The notes beneath the pieces are model-generated. The model did not search any database and was not told where the DNA came from. It saw nothing but the letters and a program-made list of their open reading frames with translations. From JAUYQR01 sp963822435 (GTDB taxonomy: Bacteria > Pseudomonadota > Alphaproteobacteria > Rhodobacterales > Rhodobacteraceae): 64,000 bases of DNA. The stretch lies in NCBI GenBank assembly GCA_963822435.1, contig CAWGHN010000003.1, positions 1,062,219-1,126,218 of the forward strand, read 5' to 3'. The position numbers were made by a program, and so were the translations under genes. Numbering within the stretch: the first letter of the stretch is position 1; each line of letters starts with the position of its first letter. Below are positions 54,557-62,936 of the stretch, piece after piece.

Positions 54557-56305
54557 TCAGGCGGCGCGCAGGGCGGCGGTTGCGGCGTGATCGACGGTCA
54601 GCGTGTCGCGGTCGGTGATGACAACGCCGTAGTCCAGACGCGCGCCTTCAAGGCTGACGAGCCCATTGCGCACATCATCGACCACCTTTGTGATCTCACG
54701 CTCGAACGCAGGTCCAAAGCCGCCGCCTCCGGGGTTGCGGTTGGCGGCACGCTCGCCGGGCTGGATGGTCTCGATGACGTTATCGGTGATGATCTGGGTG
54801 GTGCCGTTTCGCGTCAGTTCCAGCCGCCCGACCTTGGACGACACCATGGCCGACTTGGCCCCCGCCGCACCCATCGCCGGGATGCGCCGCCCCTCGCCAA
54901 AGGTGATCAGCGTCATGGGCGTGTCCAGCGGCTCCACCTCCCAGCAGGTGCCCGACCCGCCACGATTGCGCCCGGCACCGCCTGAATCCTCCATCAGCGA
55001 ATAGCGGTGGATGATGATGGGATAGCTGTGCTCCAGCATCTCGATATCGCCCGAGGTCAGCGCGCCGAAGCAACATTCCGGCCCTACCGCGTGCCAGCCA
55101 TCCGCCTTGGCCGTGGCCCCCGCTCCCGAGATGATCGAGGCCAGCACCATCGTCACATATTCCTCGTCATGCCGCTTGTCCCAGCCTGCGATGTTGCAGC
55201 CGTTGGCATGGCCCCAGCTTGCCGACACCTTTGCCGGCGCCGCCTGTTCAAACGCCAGTCGCACCGCATCGGTCAGCGTCTCCATCGGCGTGGTGGTGCA
55301 GTTCATGTGCGGCGCCGGAGATTTCGCGTTGCACAGCGTGCCCAAGGGCCCCATATCGGTCGTCACGCAGCGATAAAGCCCCTCGTTATAGGGCGGCGGC
55401 AGTTGGGCGAACATCATCAGGCCCAGATAGACGCCGGAATGGCTGTTTCCCTCATAACTATTTATGAAATAGGGAATTTGCGGCGGCGACTGAATGGCGA
55501 TGTGACAGCTGTTGCCCTTGATCGTCACCGTCGCTGTGATGTCGAAATCGCCAAAACCGTGGCCCGCATCCTCCAGCACGGCAGTCCCGGTATAGACGCC
55601 GTCGGGCACCTCGGCGATCAGGCTGCGCATGTGGTGTTCGGCCATGTCCAGCAACTCGGCGATGCAGTCCTGCACGGTTTCCTTGCCGTATTTGTCGATC
55701 AGCCGGATCAGCGCCCGCGCGCCGACCTGACAGGCCCCGATCAGCGCGTTGAAGTCGCCCTCCTGGTCCCGGCGTGCCCGCATGTTGGACAGCAGCAGGT
55801 TCATCACGTCTTTGCGCGGCTTGCCCTTGTCCCAGATCTTCAGAGGCGGGATTCGCAGACCTTCGGCATAGATTTCGGTTGCGGCGGGGTTGTAGCCAGC
55901 CGGCACCGGCCCGCCGATATCGGTCAGGTGCCCCTTGCAGACGGTCCAGAACAGCAACTCGCCCTGATAGAACACCGGATAGTACATGCAGGTGTCGATG
56001 ATGTGCGATCCGCCATAGCTAGGATCGTTGTGCAGGATCAAGTCGCCCTCGTTGATGTCGCCATCAAAGTACTTTGCCACCGACTTCATCGCCGGGATCA
56101 ACGATCCAAGGTGAATCGGAATGTCCTGCCCTTGCAGGATCATCTCTGGTGTATGGTTGAACAGTGCGGTGGAATAGTCATGCGCAAGGTTGAAAACTGA
56201 ACTGCGCGCGGTCTGTTCCAAGGTCAGCGTCATTTCCCGCTGTGTCGTCTCCAGTACCCCCCGAACAACTGACAGCGTGATCGGGTCCACATTGTGTTTG
56301 GCCAT
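54557..56305 (-). CDS. Hydantoinase B/oxoprolinase family protein (HyuB-like, set 2)
   Basis: A 582-aa HyuB subunit: VDPITLSVVRGVLETTQREMTLTLEQTARS, DIPIHLGSLIPAM, LILHNDPSYGGSHIIDTCMY (metal-ligand region), HLTDIGGPVPAGYNP, MNLLLSNMRARRDQEGDFNALIGACQVG, and NRNPGGGGFGPAFE at the end. The pattern is that of the acetophenone-carboxylase/N-methylhydantoinase branch. ATG at 56305 has AGAGGGG 8 nt upstream; a longer frame to 56365 is not needed. It is the first gene of the HyuB-HyuA-PxpA-BCCP-AccC-PxpB-PxpC run and is divergent from an AraC-type regulator gene. Confidence 0.93.
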   Translation of the reverse strand: MAKHNVDPITLSVVRGVLETTQREMTLTLEQTARSSVFNLAHDYSTALFNHTPEMILQGQDIPIHLGSLIPAMKSVAKYFDGDINEGDLILHNDPSYGGSHIIDTCMYYPVFYQGELLFWTVCKGHLTDIGGPVPAGYNPAATEIYAEGLRIPPLKIWDKGKPRKDVMNLLLSNMRARRDQEGDFNALIGACQVGARALIRLIDKYGKETVQDCIAELLDMAEHHMRSLIAEVPDGVYTGTAVLEDAGHGFGDFDITATVTIKGNSCHIAIQSPPQIPYFINSYEGNSHSGVYLGLMMFAQLPPPYNEGLYRCVTTDMGPLGTLCNAKSPAPHMNCTTTPMETLTDAVRLAFEQAAPAKVSASWGHANGCNIAGWDKRHDEEYVTMVLASIISGAGATAKADGWHAVGPECCFGALTSGDIEMLEHSYPIIIHRYSLMEDSGGAGRNRGGSGTCWEVEPLDTPMTLITFGEGRRIPAMGAAGAKSAMVSSKVGRLELTRNGTTQIITDNVIETIQPGERAANRNPGGGGFGPAFEREITKVVDDVRNGLVSLEGARLDYGVVITDRDTLTVDHAATAALRAA

Positions 56306-56554
56306 TGCTATTCCCCTCTGCAGTCCCCGAAGGGCAAATTGCACAAGGCCCCAAGACGGAGCCATTAGCGGTCAGATTGGTTCGTTTGCCACGAGGCGTC
56401 TTGCGTCTGAGCGCACAACATCTTGTCATTTGATGCACCCCAGTTGTCAGCCAGCCTGGTCGGCCGCCCAAGTTCCACTAGCAACGGTTGACTCGAGCGC
56501 AGTGTTCAACAAAAGCTTGCTGCGCGTCTGGACCGCTAGCCAAGGGAGAGTGGG
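56306..56554. promoter_or_regulatory. Divergent promoter region between HyuB (set 2) and AraC regulator
   Basis: A 249-bp gap that must hold the promoter of the minus-strand HyuB-PxpC operon and of the plus-strand AraC gene. A short tandem repeat, GCGTCTTGCGTCTGAGCG (about 56396-56413), is present. No firm -35/-10 pair is claimed. AGGGAG stands before the AraC GTG start at 56555. Confidence 0.4.
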
Positions 56555-57505
56555 GTGAGCGTAGCCCGCCACAGCACCGACCTCCTTCCCGCACAAGACC
56601 GCGCGCGCCATTGGCATGCGGTGATTTCTGAGGCGTATTTTCCTCTGCACCTGACTTTCCGAGATGCCGCTAAATTCGAGGGCAGTATCGAAAAGCGTAG
56701 CCTCGGCGATGTCGCTCTGTCGCGCCTACGCACCGAACCGGTGCAGTACGAACGCCAAAGGCATCACATCTCGGCCACCACGGAAGAGCAGTATCTGATC
56801 ACCATCCCACTGCGTTCCCCAGTCGAGTTTCGCCAACTGGGGCGCGAAGTGAGATGTGATCCTGGTGGCTTTCTGCTTGAGCGTGGGGATGAGCCCTATC
56901 GCTTTTCCTACGGGTCAACCAACGATCTTTGCGTACTGAAAGTTGCAAAGTCGCTGCTATGCGAAAGGCTGCGCAACCCAGACCGCTTTTGCGCGCTCGT
57001 TTTCGACGGACGAGAGGGCTTGGGTGGGTTGTTCACGTCTATGGCACATCAGGTAGAGCAAATAAGGGCGGACCAAGCGGTGGCAGTGCTTGGTCGGCAC
57101 CTGATCGAGCTGCTGGCGCTGTCGCTAGATCAGAACTCGGACGCTGGAACTGGATCCGCCGTGCGGGCGGCTCACTTACAGCGTGCCGAAGCGATCATAT
57201 CGCGAAATCTTGCCAACCCAGACCTTTCACCTGGAATGGTCGCTGACGCCTGCGGTATTTCAAAGCGGTATCTCCATGAGATCTTTGCCGACCAGAACTG
57301 TACGGTTTCGCAGTCTATCCGCGAAAAGCGGCTGATTGCAGCGCGCGACTTGTTGCAGATGCCCAACCCGGAGCCAATGTCTGACTTGGCGTACCGCTTC
57401 GGCTTTTCTGACCAAGCGCAATTCTCGCGGCTTTTCAAAGCAATGTTCGGCCAAACGCCAAGTAGCTATCGCGCAGCGCTGGGCCGCAGTAAGATGCATT
57501 CTTAG
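56555..57505 (+). CDS. AraC family transcriptional regulator
   Basis: A 316-aa regulator with an N-terminal AraC-binding-like (FeaR/TTG-type) domain, ~1-200, including RHWHAVISEAYFPLHLTF and EEQYLITIPLRSPVEFRQLGREV. A C-terminal double HTH (~215-312) has SPGMVADACGISKRYLHEIFADQ and MSDLAYRFGFSDQAQFSRLFKAMFGQTPSSYR. GTG start after AGGGAG. It is divergent from the HyuB operon and convergent (4-nt overlap) with the hydratase gene. It probably controls one of these, responding to a small amide, amine or acid. The FeaR-like binding domain is typical of aromatic-amine or related catabolism. Confidence 0.9.
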   Translation: MSVARHSTDLLPAQDRARHWHAVISEAYFPLHLTFRDAAKFEGSIEKRSLGDVALSRLRTEPVQYERQRHHISATTEEQYLITIPLRSPVEFRQLGREVRCDPGGFLLERGDEPYRFSYGSTNDLCVLKVAKSLLCERLRNPDRFCALVFDGREGLGGLFTSMAHQVEQIRADQAVAVLGRHLIELLALSLDQNSDAGTGSAVRAAHLQRAEAIISRNLANPDLSPGMVADACGISKRYLHEIFADQNCTVSQSIREKRLIAARDLLQMPNPEPMSDLAYRFGFSDQAQFSRLFKAMFGQTPSSYRAALGRSKMHS

Positions 57506-58344
57506 GGGAAGGCCATACCGCTCATCGTGACTGGTCCGCCGTCGCGACGCACGCGCAGGGCGATGCCCCCATTTTGCGCGGAATGCGCTTCAATCCGGAT
57601 GGGTTCACCGCAGGTCAAAAGCGATACCGCCCGATAGTTGAAGCGCGACGGACACACACCCAGCACCTCGGCCGCAAGGTTAAGCATCAGTGTCGCTTGC
57701 AGCGGTGCATGTACCACCAGATCTCCATACCCCTCAACGCTAGTGGCATAGCTGCGGTCATAGTGAATTCGGTGGCCATTGAACGTGAGCGCCGAATACC
57801 GATAGAGCAGCACCGGGTCGGGACACAGGCTAAATTCGGCTAACGGGAGCCCCAGATCAGGCGCACTAGCACAAATTGGCTTCCTTTCCCCCGGCACTGG
57901 ATCTTCGCGGAAGACCAGATCCTGCCGCTCTGAAATGCAGGCCCTCCCGGCAACACTATAGTCATGCCGCACAGAGACAAACCCCAACTGTCCAGTCGAT
58001 CCGTTCTTGAAGCTGATCGCCTCGACGGTTGTGTCTCGCAGGACCTCGTCACCTTGGTGAAAGGCGCTCCTGAGATCAAGCTCTCCGCCCGCCCACATTC
58101 GGCGGGGCAGTGGCAGGTGCGGCAGAATTTTCCCGGGCTGCGGGTGGCCGTCGCGGCCCAGTTCTGCAGGTGGCAGGGCATCCGGACACAGCGCCCAGAA
58201 CAAGCCAAGCGGCACATTCGCAGGCGCAAGCCTCGGTGAAAGCGTGGCACGAAAGTGTTCGATCAAACGCGGCGACACGATATCGACGCGACGGATCCGT
58301 CGGCCAATCCAAGATTGGTAGGAGGGATCCTGTCGATCATCCAT
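57502..58344 (-). CDS. MaoC/HTD2-family acyl-CoA hydratase, itaconyl/mesaconyl-CoA hydratase-like
   Basis: A 280-aa double hot-dog protein: SWIGRRIRRVDIVSPRLIEHFRATL opening, RRMWAGGELDL, RDTTVEAISFKNGSTGQLGFVSVRHDY, and the HTD2/Meh hallmark YSALTFNGHRIHYDRSYATSVEGYGDLVVHAPLQATLMLNL, whose Asn/His/Asp-Arg motif is the catalytic part. Members hydrate mesaconyl-C4-CoA, itaconyl-CoA or methylfumaryl-CoA. Divergent from a CaiB CoA-transferase gene 391 bp away, as in itaconate- or mesaconate-type pathways (activating CoA-transferase plus hydratase); the expected CitE-like lyase is not in this window. Confidence 0.85.
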   Translation of the reverse strand: MDDRQDPSYQSWIGRRIRRVDIVSPRLIEHFRATLSPRLAPANVPLGLFWALCPDALPPAELGRDGHPQPGKILPHLPLPRRMWAGGELDLRSAFHQGDEVLRDTTVEAISFKNGSTGQLGFVSVRHDYSVAGRACISERQDLVFREDPVPGERKPICASAPDLGLPLAEFSLCPDPVLLYRYSALTFNGHRIHYDRSYATSVEGYGDLVVHAPLQATLMLNLAAEVLGVCPSRFNYRAVSLLTCGEPIRIEAHSAQNGGIALRVRRDGGPVTMSGMAFP

Positions 58345-58735
58345 GATAGCCCGCCGAGTGTTTCATCCTGACCCGCCCCTACGATAGTCTGGGCAAAAGT
58401 ATGTTCAAAGCTCGCGTTTGACATACAGGGTTGCTCTTTCGGCATTTGCAGTAACATGGCATCTCTCTTCCGAGGCCGCTGTATTCCTTTCCAGAATTGT
58501 TGCGAGCTGCCTTTCCAGTGCCAGCAAAGGGGATATACATTATCCTGTCTTATCCTAGGGTTTGCCGCAGAATGCGCCAAGGGGTGGTCTATCCGATGCC
58601 GACTTTCGACGCGAGATGCATCAATTCAACTCTGACATGGCCTTGTTGCCTCGAATCGTTGCGCCCCCTCCCATGCAAGGCTGCGCGGATTCGGATTGGT
58701 GGTGAGCGAAGCGCTACGCTCAGCTCATATTGACG
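58345..58735. other. Intergenic region between hydratase and CoA-transferase genes
   Basis: A 391-bp gap, the likely divergent promoter region. It is AT-richer than coding sequence around it. A 105-codon minus-strand frame (58263-58580) overlaps it but has no recognisable motif and runs into the hydratase gene. I can support no gene here. No strong -35/-10 pair is identified. Confidence 0.4.
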
Positions 58736-59896
58736 ATGCCGGGCATTCTTCAGAACTTGTTGGTGGTGTCGCTTGAACAAGCTGTTGCGGCGCCGTTCTG
58801 CACACAACGGCTGGCAGACGCGGGTGCGCGCGTAATAAAGATCGAACGCGATGGAGGTGAGACGGCACGCCACTATGACGCAACCGTACACGGTACATCG
58901 GCCTATTTCGCTTGGCTGAACCGCGGCAAGGAAAGCGCGGTGTTGGACTTGAAGGCAACACAAGACAAGGCGCTGTTCGAAGCGATGCTGGAACAGGCCG
59001 ATGTTCTGGTGCAAAATCTTATCCCCGGCGCGCTTGCACGGATGGGGCTCGATGCCCCAACCATCGCCGCGCGGTTTCCTCGGCTGATTGTGGTCAACAT
59101 CTGCGGTTATGGTCTTGATACCTCATATGCCGGGATGCGCGCCTATGACATGCTGGTGCAGGCTGAAAGCGGCGTTGCGTCTGTCACGGGCACACCGGAC
59201 CAGCCTTGCAAGATCGGAGTATCCGCTGCCGATATCGCCACCGGAATGACAGCTTTTTCCGCAGTGCTGGAGGCGCTCATTGCCCGGAGCTCCACCGGAC
59301 GAGGACAGCACATCGACGTGGCGATGTTCGATGTCCTGGCCGATTGGATGTCAGTGCCGCTTTTACATCTTGAGCAGTCCGGTCGAACGACCTTGCGCTA
59401 TGGCCTAGGCCATGCCGCCATTTATCCCTACGGCCCTATTTCCTGTGCCGATGGCGACGTCATGGTCGCTGTGCAGAGCAACGGAGAATGGCTGCGCTTC
59501 TGCGACGTCGTATTGCGGACCCCACGCCTCGCCTTCGATACGCGCTTTGCTACCAACCCCGACCGTCTGGCTAACCGGGAGGAATTGGATCGGGAGATCA
59601 TTGTCCATGTGGCGAACTTGACGGTGATAGAACTAATTGCGCGGCTTGAAGAGGGACAGATCGCTTGGGGGAAGCTAAGCACGGTGCAGGACCTGTCTGC
59701 GCATCCGGCCTTGCGGCGAGTTGAGGTGCCCTTGCCTGATGGCACCACTGTGTCGATGCCCAGACCGCCTGGACGGACTGCTGGGTTTACCAGCGGTGCG
59801 GTCCCCGGTGTAGGCACTGCAACCGACCGCCTCAGGGATGAGTTTTCACAACACAGTGCTAAGCACGACCACCCCAATCGGGATTCGCAAGGATAG
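58736..59896 (+). CDS. CaiB/BaiF family CoA-transferase
   Basis: A 386-aa class III CoA-transferase: VVSLEQAVAAPFCTQRLADAGARVIKIER, SAYFAWLNRGKESAVLDLK, VLVQNLIPGALARMGLDAPTI, NICGYGLDTSYAGMRAYDMLVQAESG (the catalytic Asp in AYDMLVQ), PCKIGVSAADIATGM, GRGQHIDVAMFD and GPISCADGDVMVAVQSNGEW. ATG at 58736 has no strong ribosome site; the TTG at 58730 is in frame. It would activate a carboxylic acid for the adjacent hydratase. A different CaiB gene opens this window at the left edge. Confidence 0.92.
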   Translation: MPGILQNLLVVSLEQAVAAPFCTQRLADAGARVIKIERDGGETARHYDATVHGTSAYFAWLNRGKESAVLDLKATQDKALFEAMLEQADVLVQNLIPGALARMGLDAPTIAARFPRLIVVNICGYGLDTSYAGMRAYDMLVQAESGVASVTGTPDQPCKIGVSAADIATGMTAFSAVLEALIARSSTGRGQHIDVAMFDVLADWMSVPLLHLEQSGRTTLRYGLGHAAIYPYGPISCADGDVMVAVQSNGEWLRFCDVVLRTPRLAFDTRFATNPDRLANREELDREIIVHVANLTVIELIARLEEGQIAWGKLSTVQDLSAHPALRRVEVPLPDGTTVSMPRPPGRTAGFTSGAVPGVGTATDRLRDEFSQHSAKHDHPNRDSQG

Positions 59897-60130
59897 GTGT
59901 GTCCGTCGCCGCACGGTGCAGCACGCCGGAAAAAGTCCGAGACGCGCAACGTTGAACTTCTCCAAATTGACGCCGGCAACCAATGACTTGATGCCGCCTG
60001 CACGAACGCCGGACCGCATACCGCGAACTAGCCACTTGTGCCAACGCCCAACTCTTGAGAACACTTGATGGCCGGAGTGCCGCGCTTCGCGCGATGGGAC
60101 AAGGCACATACTCAAAAAGGAAAGTGAGCA
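59897..60130. other. Intergenic region before pxpB (set 2)
   Basis: A 234-bp stretch without convincing genes. It ends in a good ribosome site, AAAGGAAAG (60116-60124), before the pxpB ATG. A promoter for pxpBCA could lie here, or the genes could be read from the CoA-transferase promoter. Confidence 0.4.
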
Positions 60131-60859
60131 ATGCGCATCGCTGCGATCCGTCCGCTGGCAGACACTGCGGTTACGCTAGAGTTGTCTCACGAGGTCGGAA
60201 CGGAGGCATCGTCAAAGGTCGCTGCTGCGCATCAAGCGATCGAACTGGCTATAAAGCACGGCCTTCTGGATGGCGTATCAGAAGTGGCGGCGGCGTTTTG
60301 CTCGGTGACTGTGCACTATGACTGCCTGGTCATTAGACATTCCGATCTGATCAAACGACTGACCGCAATCCTCGACCCCCTCACGCCCGCTCAGCGTCCA
60401 ACGGGACGTTCATGGCTGCTTCCTTGTTGCTACGATGCTGAGATGGGTCTTGATCTGTGCAGCCTGGCAGACACCCTCGGGCTGAACAGCGACGACATCA
60501 TTGCAATTCACCTACGAACCACATTCTACGTCTATGCATTGGGTTTTCTTCCTGGCCTTCCATTTCTAGGTGATTTGCCTGCCAATCTCGCTCGCCCTCG
60601 TCGGACCGAACCGCGCACTCGGGTCCCCGCAGGATCGGTCGCGATCGCCAACAGGATGTGCGTTATCTACCCGTGGAGCAGCCCAGGCGGATGGCATATT
60701 GTCGGCTGCTGCCCAGTGCCACTGTTCGACATTTCGCTTGAGAGGCCTGCCTTGATTGCGGCTGGGGACACCGTTCAGTTCAGGTCGATCAGCTCGGAGG
60801 AGTTCCGCGAGATACGCGCAGCAGACTGCGACCGGGCCGCCCTTCTGGTTTCACACTGA
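60131..60859 (+). CDS. pxpB: PxpB-like 5-oxoprolinase subunit (set 2)
   Basis: A 242-aa PxpB/KipI protein of normal length: IRPLADTAVTLELSHEVG, VTVHYDCLVIRHSDLIKRL, LPCCYDAEMGLDLCSLADTLGL, ALGFLPGLPFLGDLPANLARPRRTEPRTRVPAGSVAIANRMCVIYPWSSPGGWHIVGCCP, the core that binds PxpC. Unlike set 1 it lacks the urea-carboxylase-like insertion. AAAGGAAAG precedes the ATG. With the next two genes it forms pxpBCA, the standard bacterial 5-oxoprolinase, which returns 5-oxoproline to glutamate with ATP. Confidence 0.93.
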   Translation: MRIAAIRPLADTAVTLELSHEVGTEASSKVAAAHQAIELAIKHGLLDGVSEVAAAFCSVTVHYDCLVIRHSDLIKRLTAILDPLTPAQRPTGRSWLLPCCYDAEMGLDLCSLADTLGLNSDDIIAIHLRTTFYVYALGFLPGLPFLGDLPANLARPRRTEPRTRVPAGSVAIANRMCVIYPWSSPGGWHIVGCCPVPLFDISLERPALIAAGDTVQFRSISSEEFREIRAADCDRAALLVSH

Positions 60860-60860
60860 C

Positions 60861-61964
60861 ATGGCCACTTATCTTAGCCCGGCATTGGCGGTCATATCCC
60901 CCGGCGCACGCACGTTGGTGCAGGACACGGGTTTTCGAAATGGTCGCGGTCAAGGCGTGCCAGCCGGAGGTGTGCTGGACCGCAGCGCGCTGCGCCTGGT
61001 TAACGCTCTGCTCGACAATCCGCCGGACACCGAGGCACTAGAGGTGGCCTTGTCATCGCCGGTCCTCGTCGCCGTTGAGGGACCGGTGCGTGTTGCCATT
61101 AGCGGAACGCTGAAAGGCACGGTCCACCGGACGGACGGCGTCCGCCAAACAATTGAAGGATGGACCGCGACCACGCTGGCAGTGGGGGATGAACTGCATT
61201 TGCAGCCGCCAGACCGCTTCGCCGTCGGGTTGATCGGGATCTGCGGCGGACTTGATCTACCGCTTTGCCTTGGCAGCCGGTCGACCTGTGTTGCGGCAGG
61301 CTTTGGCGGTTACTTGGGACGCAGCCTGCGAGCGGGTGATGTGTTGCGGTTGCGAACGGTCAGTCACCCTTTACCCGAGTTGGATCTCCGCGTCACAGTC
61401 CGGATGACACCCTTCACCCAGCCAATTCGAGTGGTGATGGGACCGCAACACGAATGGCTCGACGAAGCGGGGACCAAACGTTTCTTCGAAACGCCTTACA
61501 CTGTGACGCCGCAATTGGACCGCATGGGAATTCGACTTCACGGTCAAAAACTGAGTTTCGTTCCCGGCAAGACGGCCGACATCATCTCAGATGGGGCAGC
61601 CCCAGGTGCGATCCAGGTTCCTGGAAACGGGCAGCCAATAATCCTTCTGGCAGATGCGCAGACGACCGGGGGATACCCCAAGGTTGCCACAGTCATTCGC
61701 AGCGACCTTACCCGATTGGCGGCGTGTGTGCCGGGCGACAAGGTAGTGTTCGCGTCGGTTTCCGTTGACGAGGCCGAGGCGATTGCAATTTCTGAAGAGG
61801 TGCGGTTGCGTGCCGCCATTGAGAGCATAAAGCCGGCGTTCGACCCAAGCATGATCGAGCGCCGTTTATGGTCTTCCAGCCTTATCAGCGGCGTCGTCGA
61901 TGCGTCCCAGCCAGACCATTTGCCAGGCAACCTATGTCCCTGCGGCGCGGAGAAAAAATCATGA
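60861..61964 (+). CDS. pxpC: PxpC-like 5-oxoprolinase subunit (set 2)
   Basis: A 367-aa PxpC/KipA protein: LAVISPGARTLVQDTGFRNGRGQGVPAGGVLDRSALRLVNALLDNPPDTEALEVALSSP, LIGICGGLDLPLCLGSRSTCVAAGFGGYLGRSLRAGD, LDRMGIRL, and DGAAPGAIQVPGNGQPIILLADAQTTGGYPKVATV. Starts one base after the pxpB stop; its stop overlaps pxpA (ATGA). ATG at 60861 is preferred over the frame start at 60756, which lies in pxpB. Confidence 0.93.
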   Translation: MATYLSPALAVISPGARTLVQDTGFRNGRGQGVPAGGVLDRSALRLVNALLDNPPDTEALEVALSSPVLVAVEGPVRVAISGTLKGTVHRTDGVRQTIEGWTATTLAVGDELHLQPPDRFAVGLIGICGGLDLPLCLGSRSTCVAAGFGGYLGRSLRAGDVLRLRTVSHPLPELDLRVTVRMTPFTQPIRVVMGPQHEWLDEAGTKRFFETPYTVTPQLDRMGIRLHGQKLSFVPGKTADIISDGAAPGAIQVPGNGQPIILLADAQTTGGYPKVATVIRSDLTRLAACVPGDKVVFASVSVDEAEAIAISEEVRLRAAIESIKPAFDPSMIERRLWSSSLISGVVDASQPDHLPGNLCPCGAEKKS

Positions 61965-62749
61965 AGCTGAATATCAATGCGGATCTTGGCGAAAGCTACG
62001 GCAGTTTTGTGATGGGCAACGACGCAGCATTACTTGGCATCGTTCGAACAGCCAACGTGGCTTGCGGTATGCACGGAGGCGATCCGAAGGTGATTCATGA
62101 CACCATCATCAGGGCCCGCGATGCAGGGGTAAGCATCGGTGCGCATCCTGGCTATGCCGATCTGCACGGTTTTGGGCGGCGTGAAATGAAGTTGTCAGAC
62201 CCCGAGCTTGAAGCCCTATTGGTCTACCAGATCGGCGCAATTGCCGCGATGGGTGAGTTCTATGGCTGGCCGATCACCCATGTCAAACCACACGGTGCGC
62301 TTAACAACCAAGCCTGCACCAATGCGCCTATGGCACATCTGATAGCCCGGACGATTGCTCACTGCGATCCGTCGCTTATCCTTCTGGCCCCCGCTTTGTC
62401 GGAACTGGCAGCCGCAGGTCAGGCCGCGGGACTTCGGGTCGCGCTAGAGGTCTTTGCTGATCGGACGTATGAGTCGGACGGCCAATTAACCCCGCGCAGT
62501 ATCGAAGGCTCCGTTATTCATGACAGTGGGAAGGCGCGCGATCATGTGCTGCGAATGGTCGAAGCAGCCGGAATTGTGACGCGGCAGGGGCAGGTTCTGC
62601 CGACTGCGTTTCACAGTATCTGCGTTCACGGCGACGGCGCGGACGCACTTGCTACTGCGCGCGCGGTAACAGATGCTTTGAGCGATCGAGGACACCAAGT
62701 GGAACCGCTGGACCGGCTTTTTGATAACCCAAAGCGCCCAGTCACCTAG
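61961..62749 (+). CDS. pxpA: PxpA-like 5-oxoprolinase subunit (LamB/YcsF family, set 2)
   Basis: A 262-aa LamB/YcsF protein: LNINADLGESYGSFVMGNDAALLGIVRTANVACGMHGGDPKVIHD, VSIGAHPGYADLHGFGRREM, HVKPHGALNNQACTN, VALEVFADRTYESDGQLTPRSIEGSVIHD and FHSICVHGDGADALATARAV. The ATG at 61961 lies after GGAGAAAAAATC and overlaps the pxpC stop (ATGA). Completes the pxpBCA set 2. The IS3 element begins about 120 bp downstream. Confidence 0.93.
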   Translation: MKLNINADLGESYGSFVMGNDAALLGIVRTANVACGMHGGDPKVIHDTIIRARDAGVSIGAHPGYADLHGFGRREMKLSDPELEALLVYQIGAIAAMGEFYGWPITHVKPHGALNNQACTNAPMAHLIARTIAHCDPSLILLAPALSELAAAGQAAGLRVALEVFADRTYESDGQLTPRSIEGSVIHDSGKARDHVLRMVEAAGIVTRQGQVLPTAFHSICVHGDGADALATARAVTDALSDRGHQVEPLDRLFDNPKRPVT

Positions 62750-62936
62750 CGATGATCTCAGCAGGCAACCCGTCGAAAATGCCACGAGTTGGCGCTGCCG
62801 GGGTGTAGTTGCCTCGGTCTGACGGCTGCCGTGCTCCAGGTGCCAGTCAGGCGCCGCTTTATTGTTCCTGACCTGCCCCCCGGAAGTTCCCTCGCCGTGA
62901 TGTAAAGTCTGCCCAACCTGAGAAGGAGCAGACGAC

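Noticed and set aside
58263..58580. 105-codon minus-strand frame upstream of the hydratase
   Set aside because: It overlaps the hydratase N-terminus in another frame and has no recognised motif.
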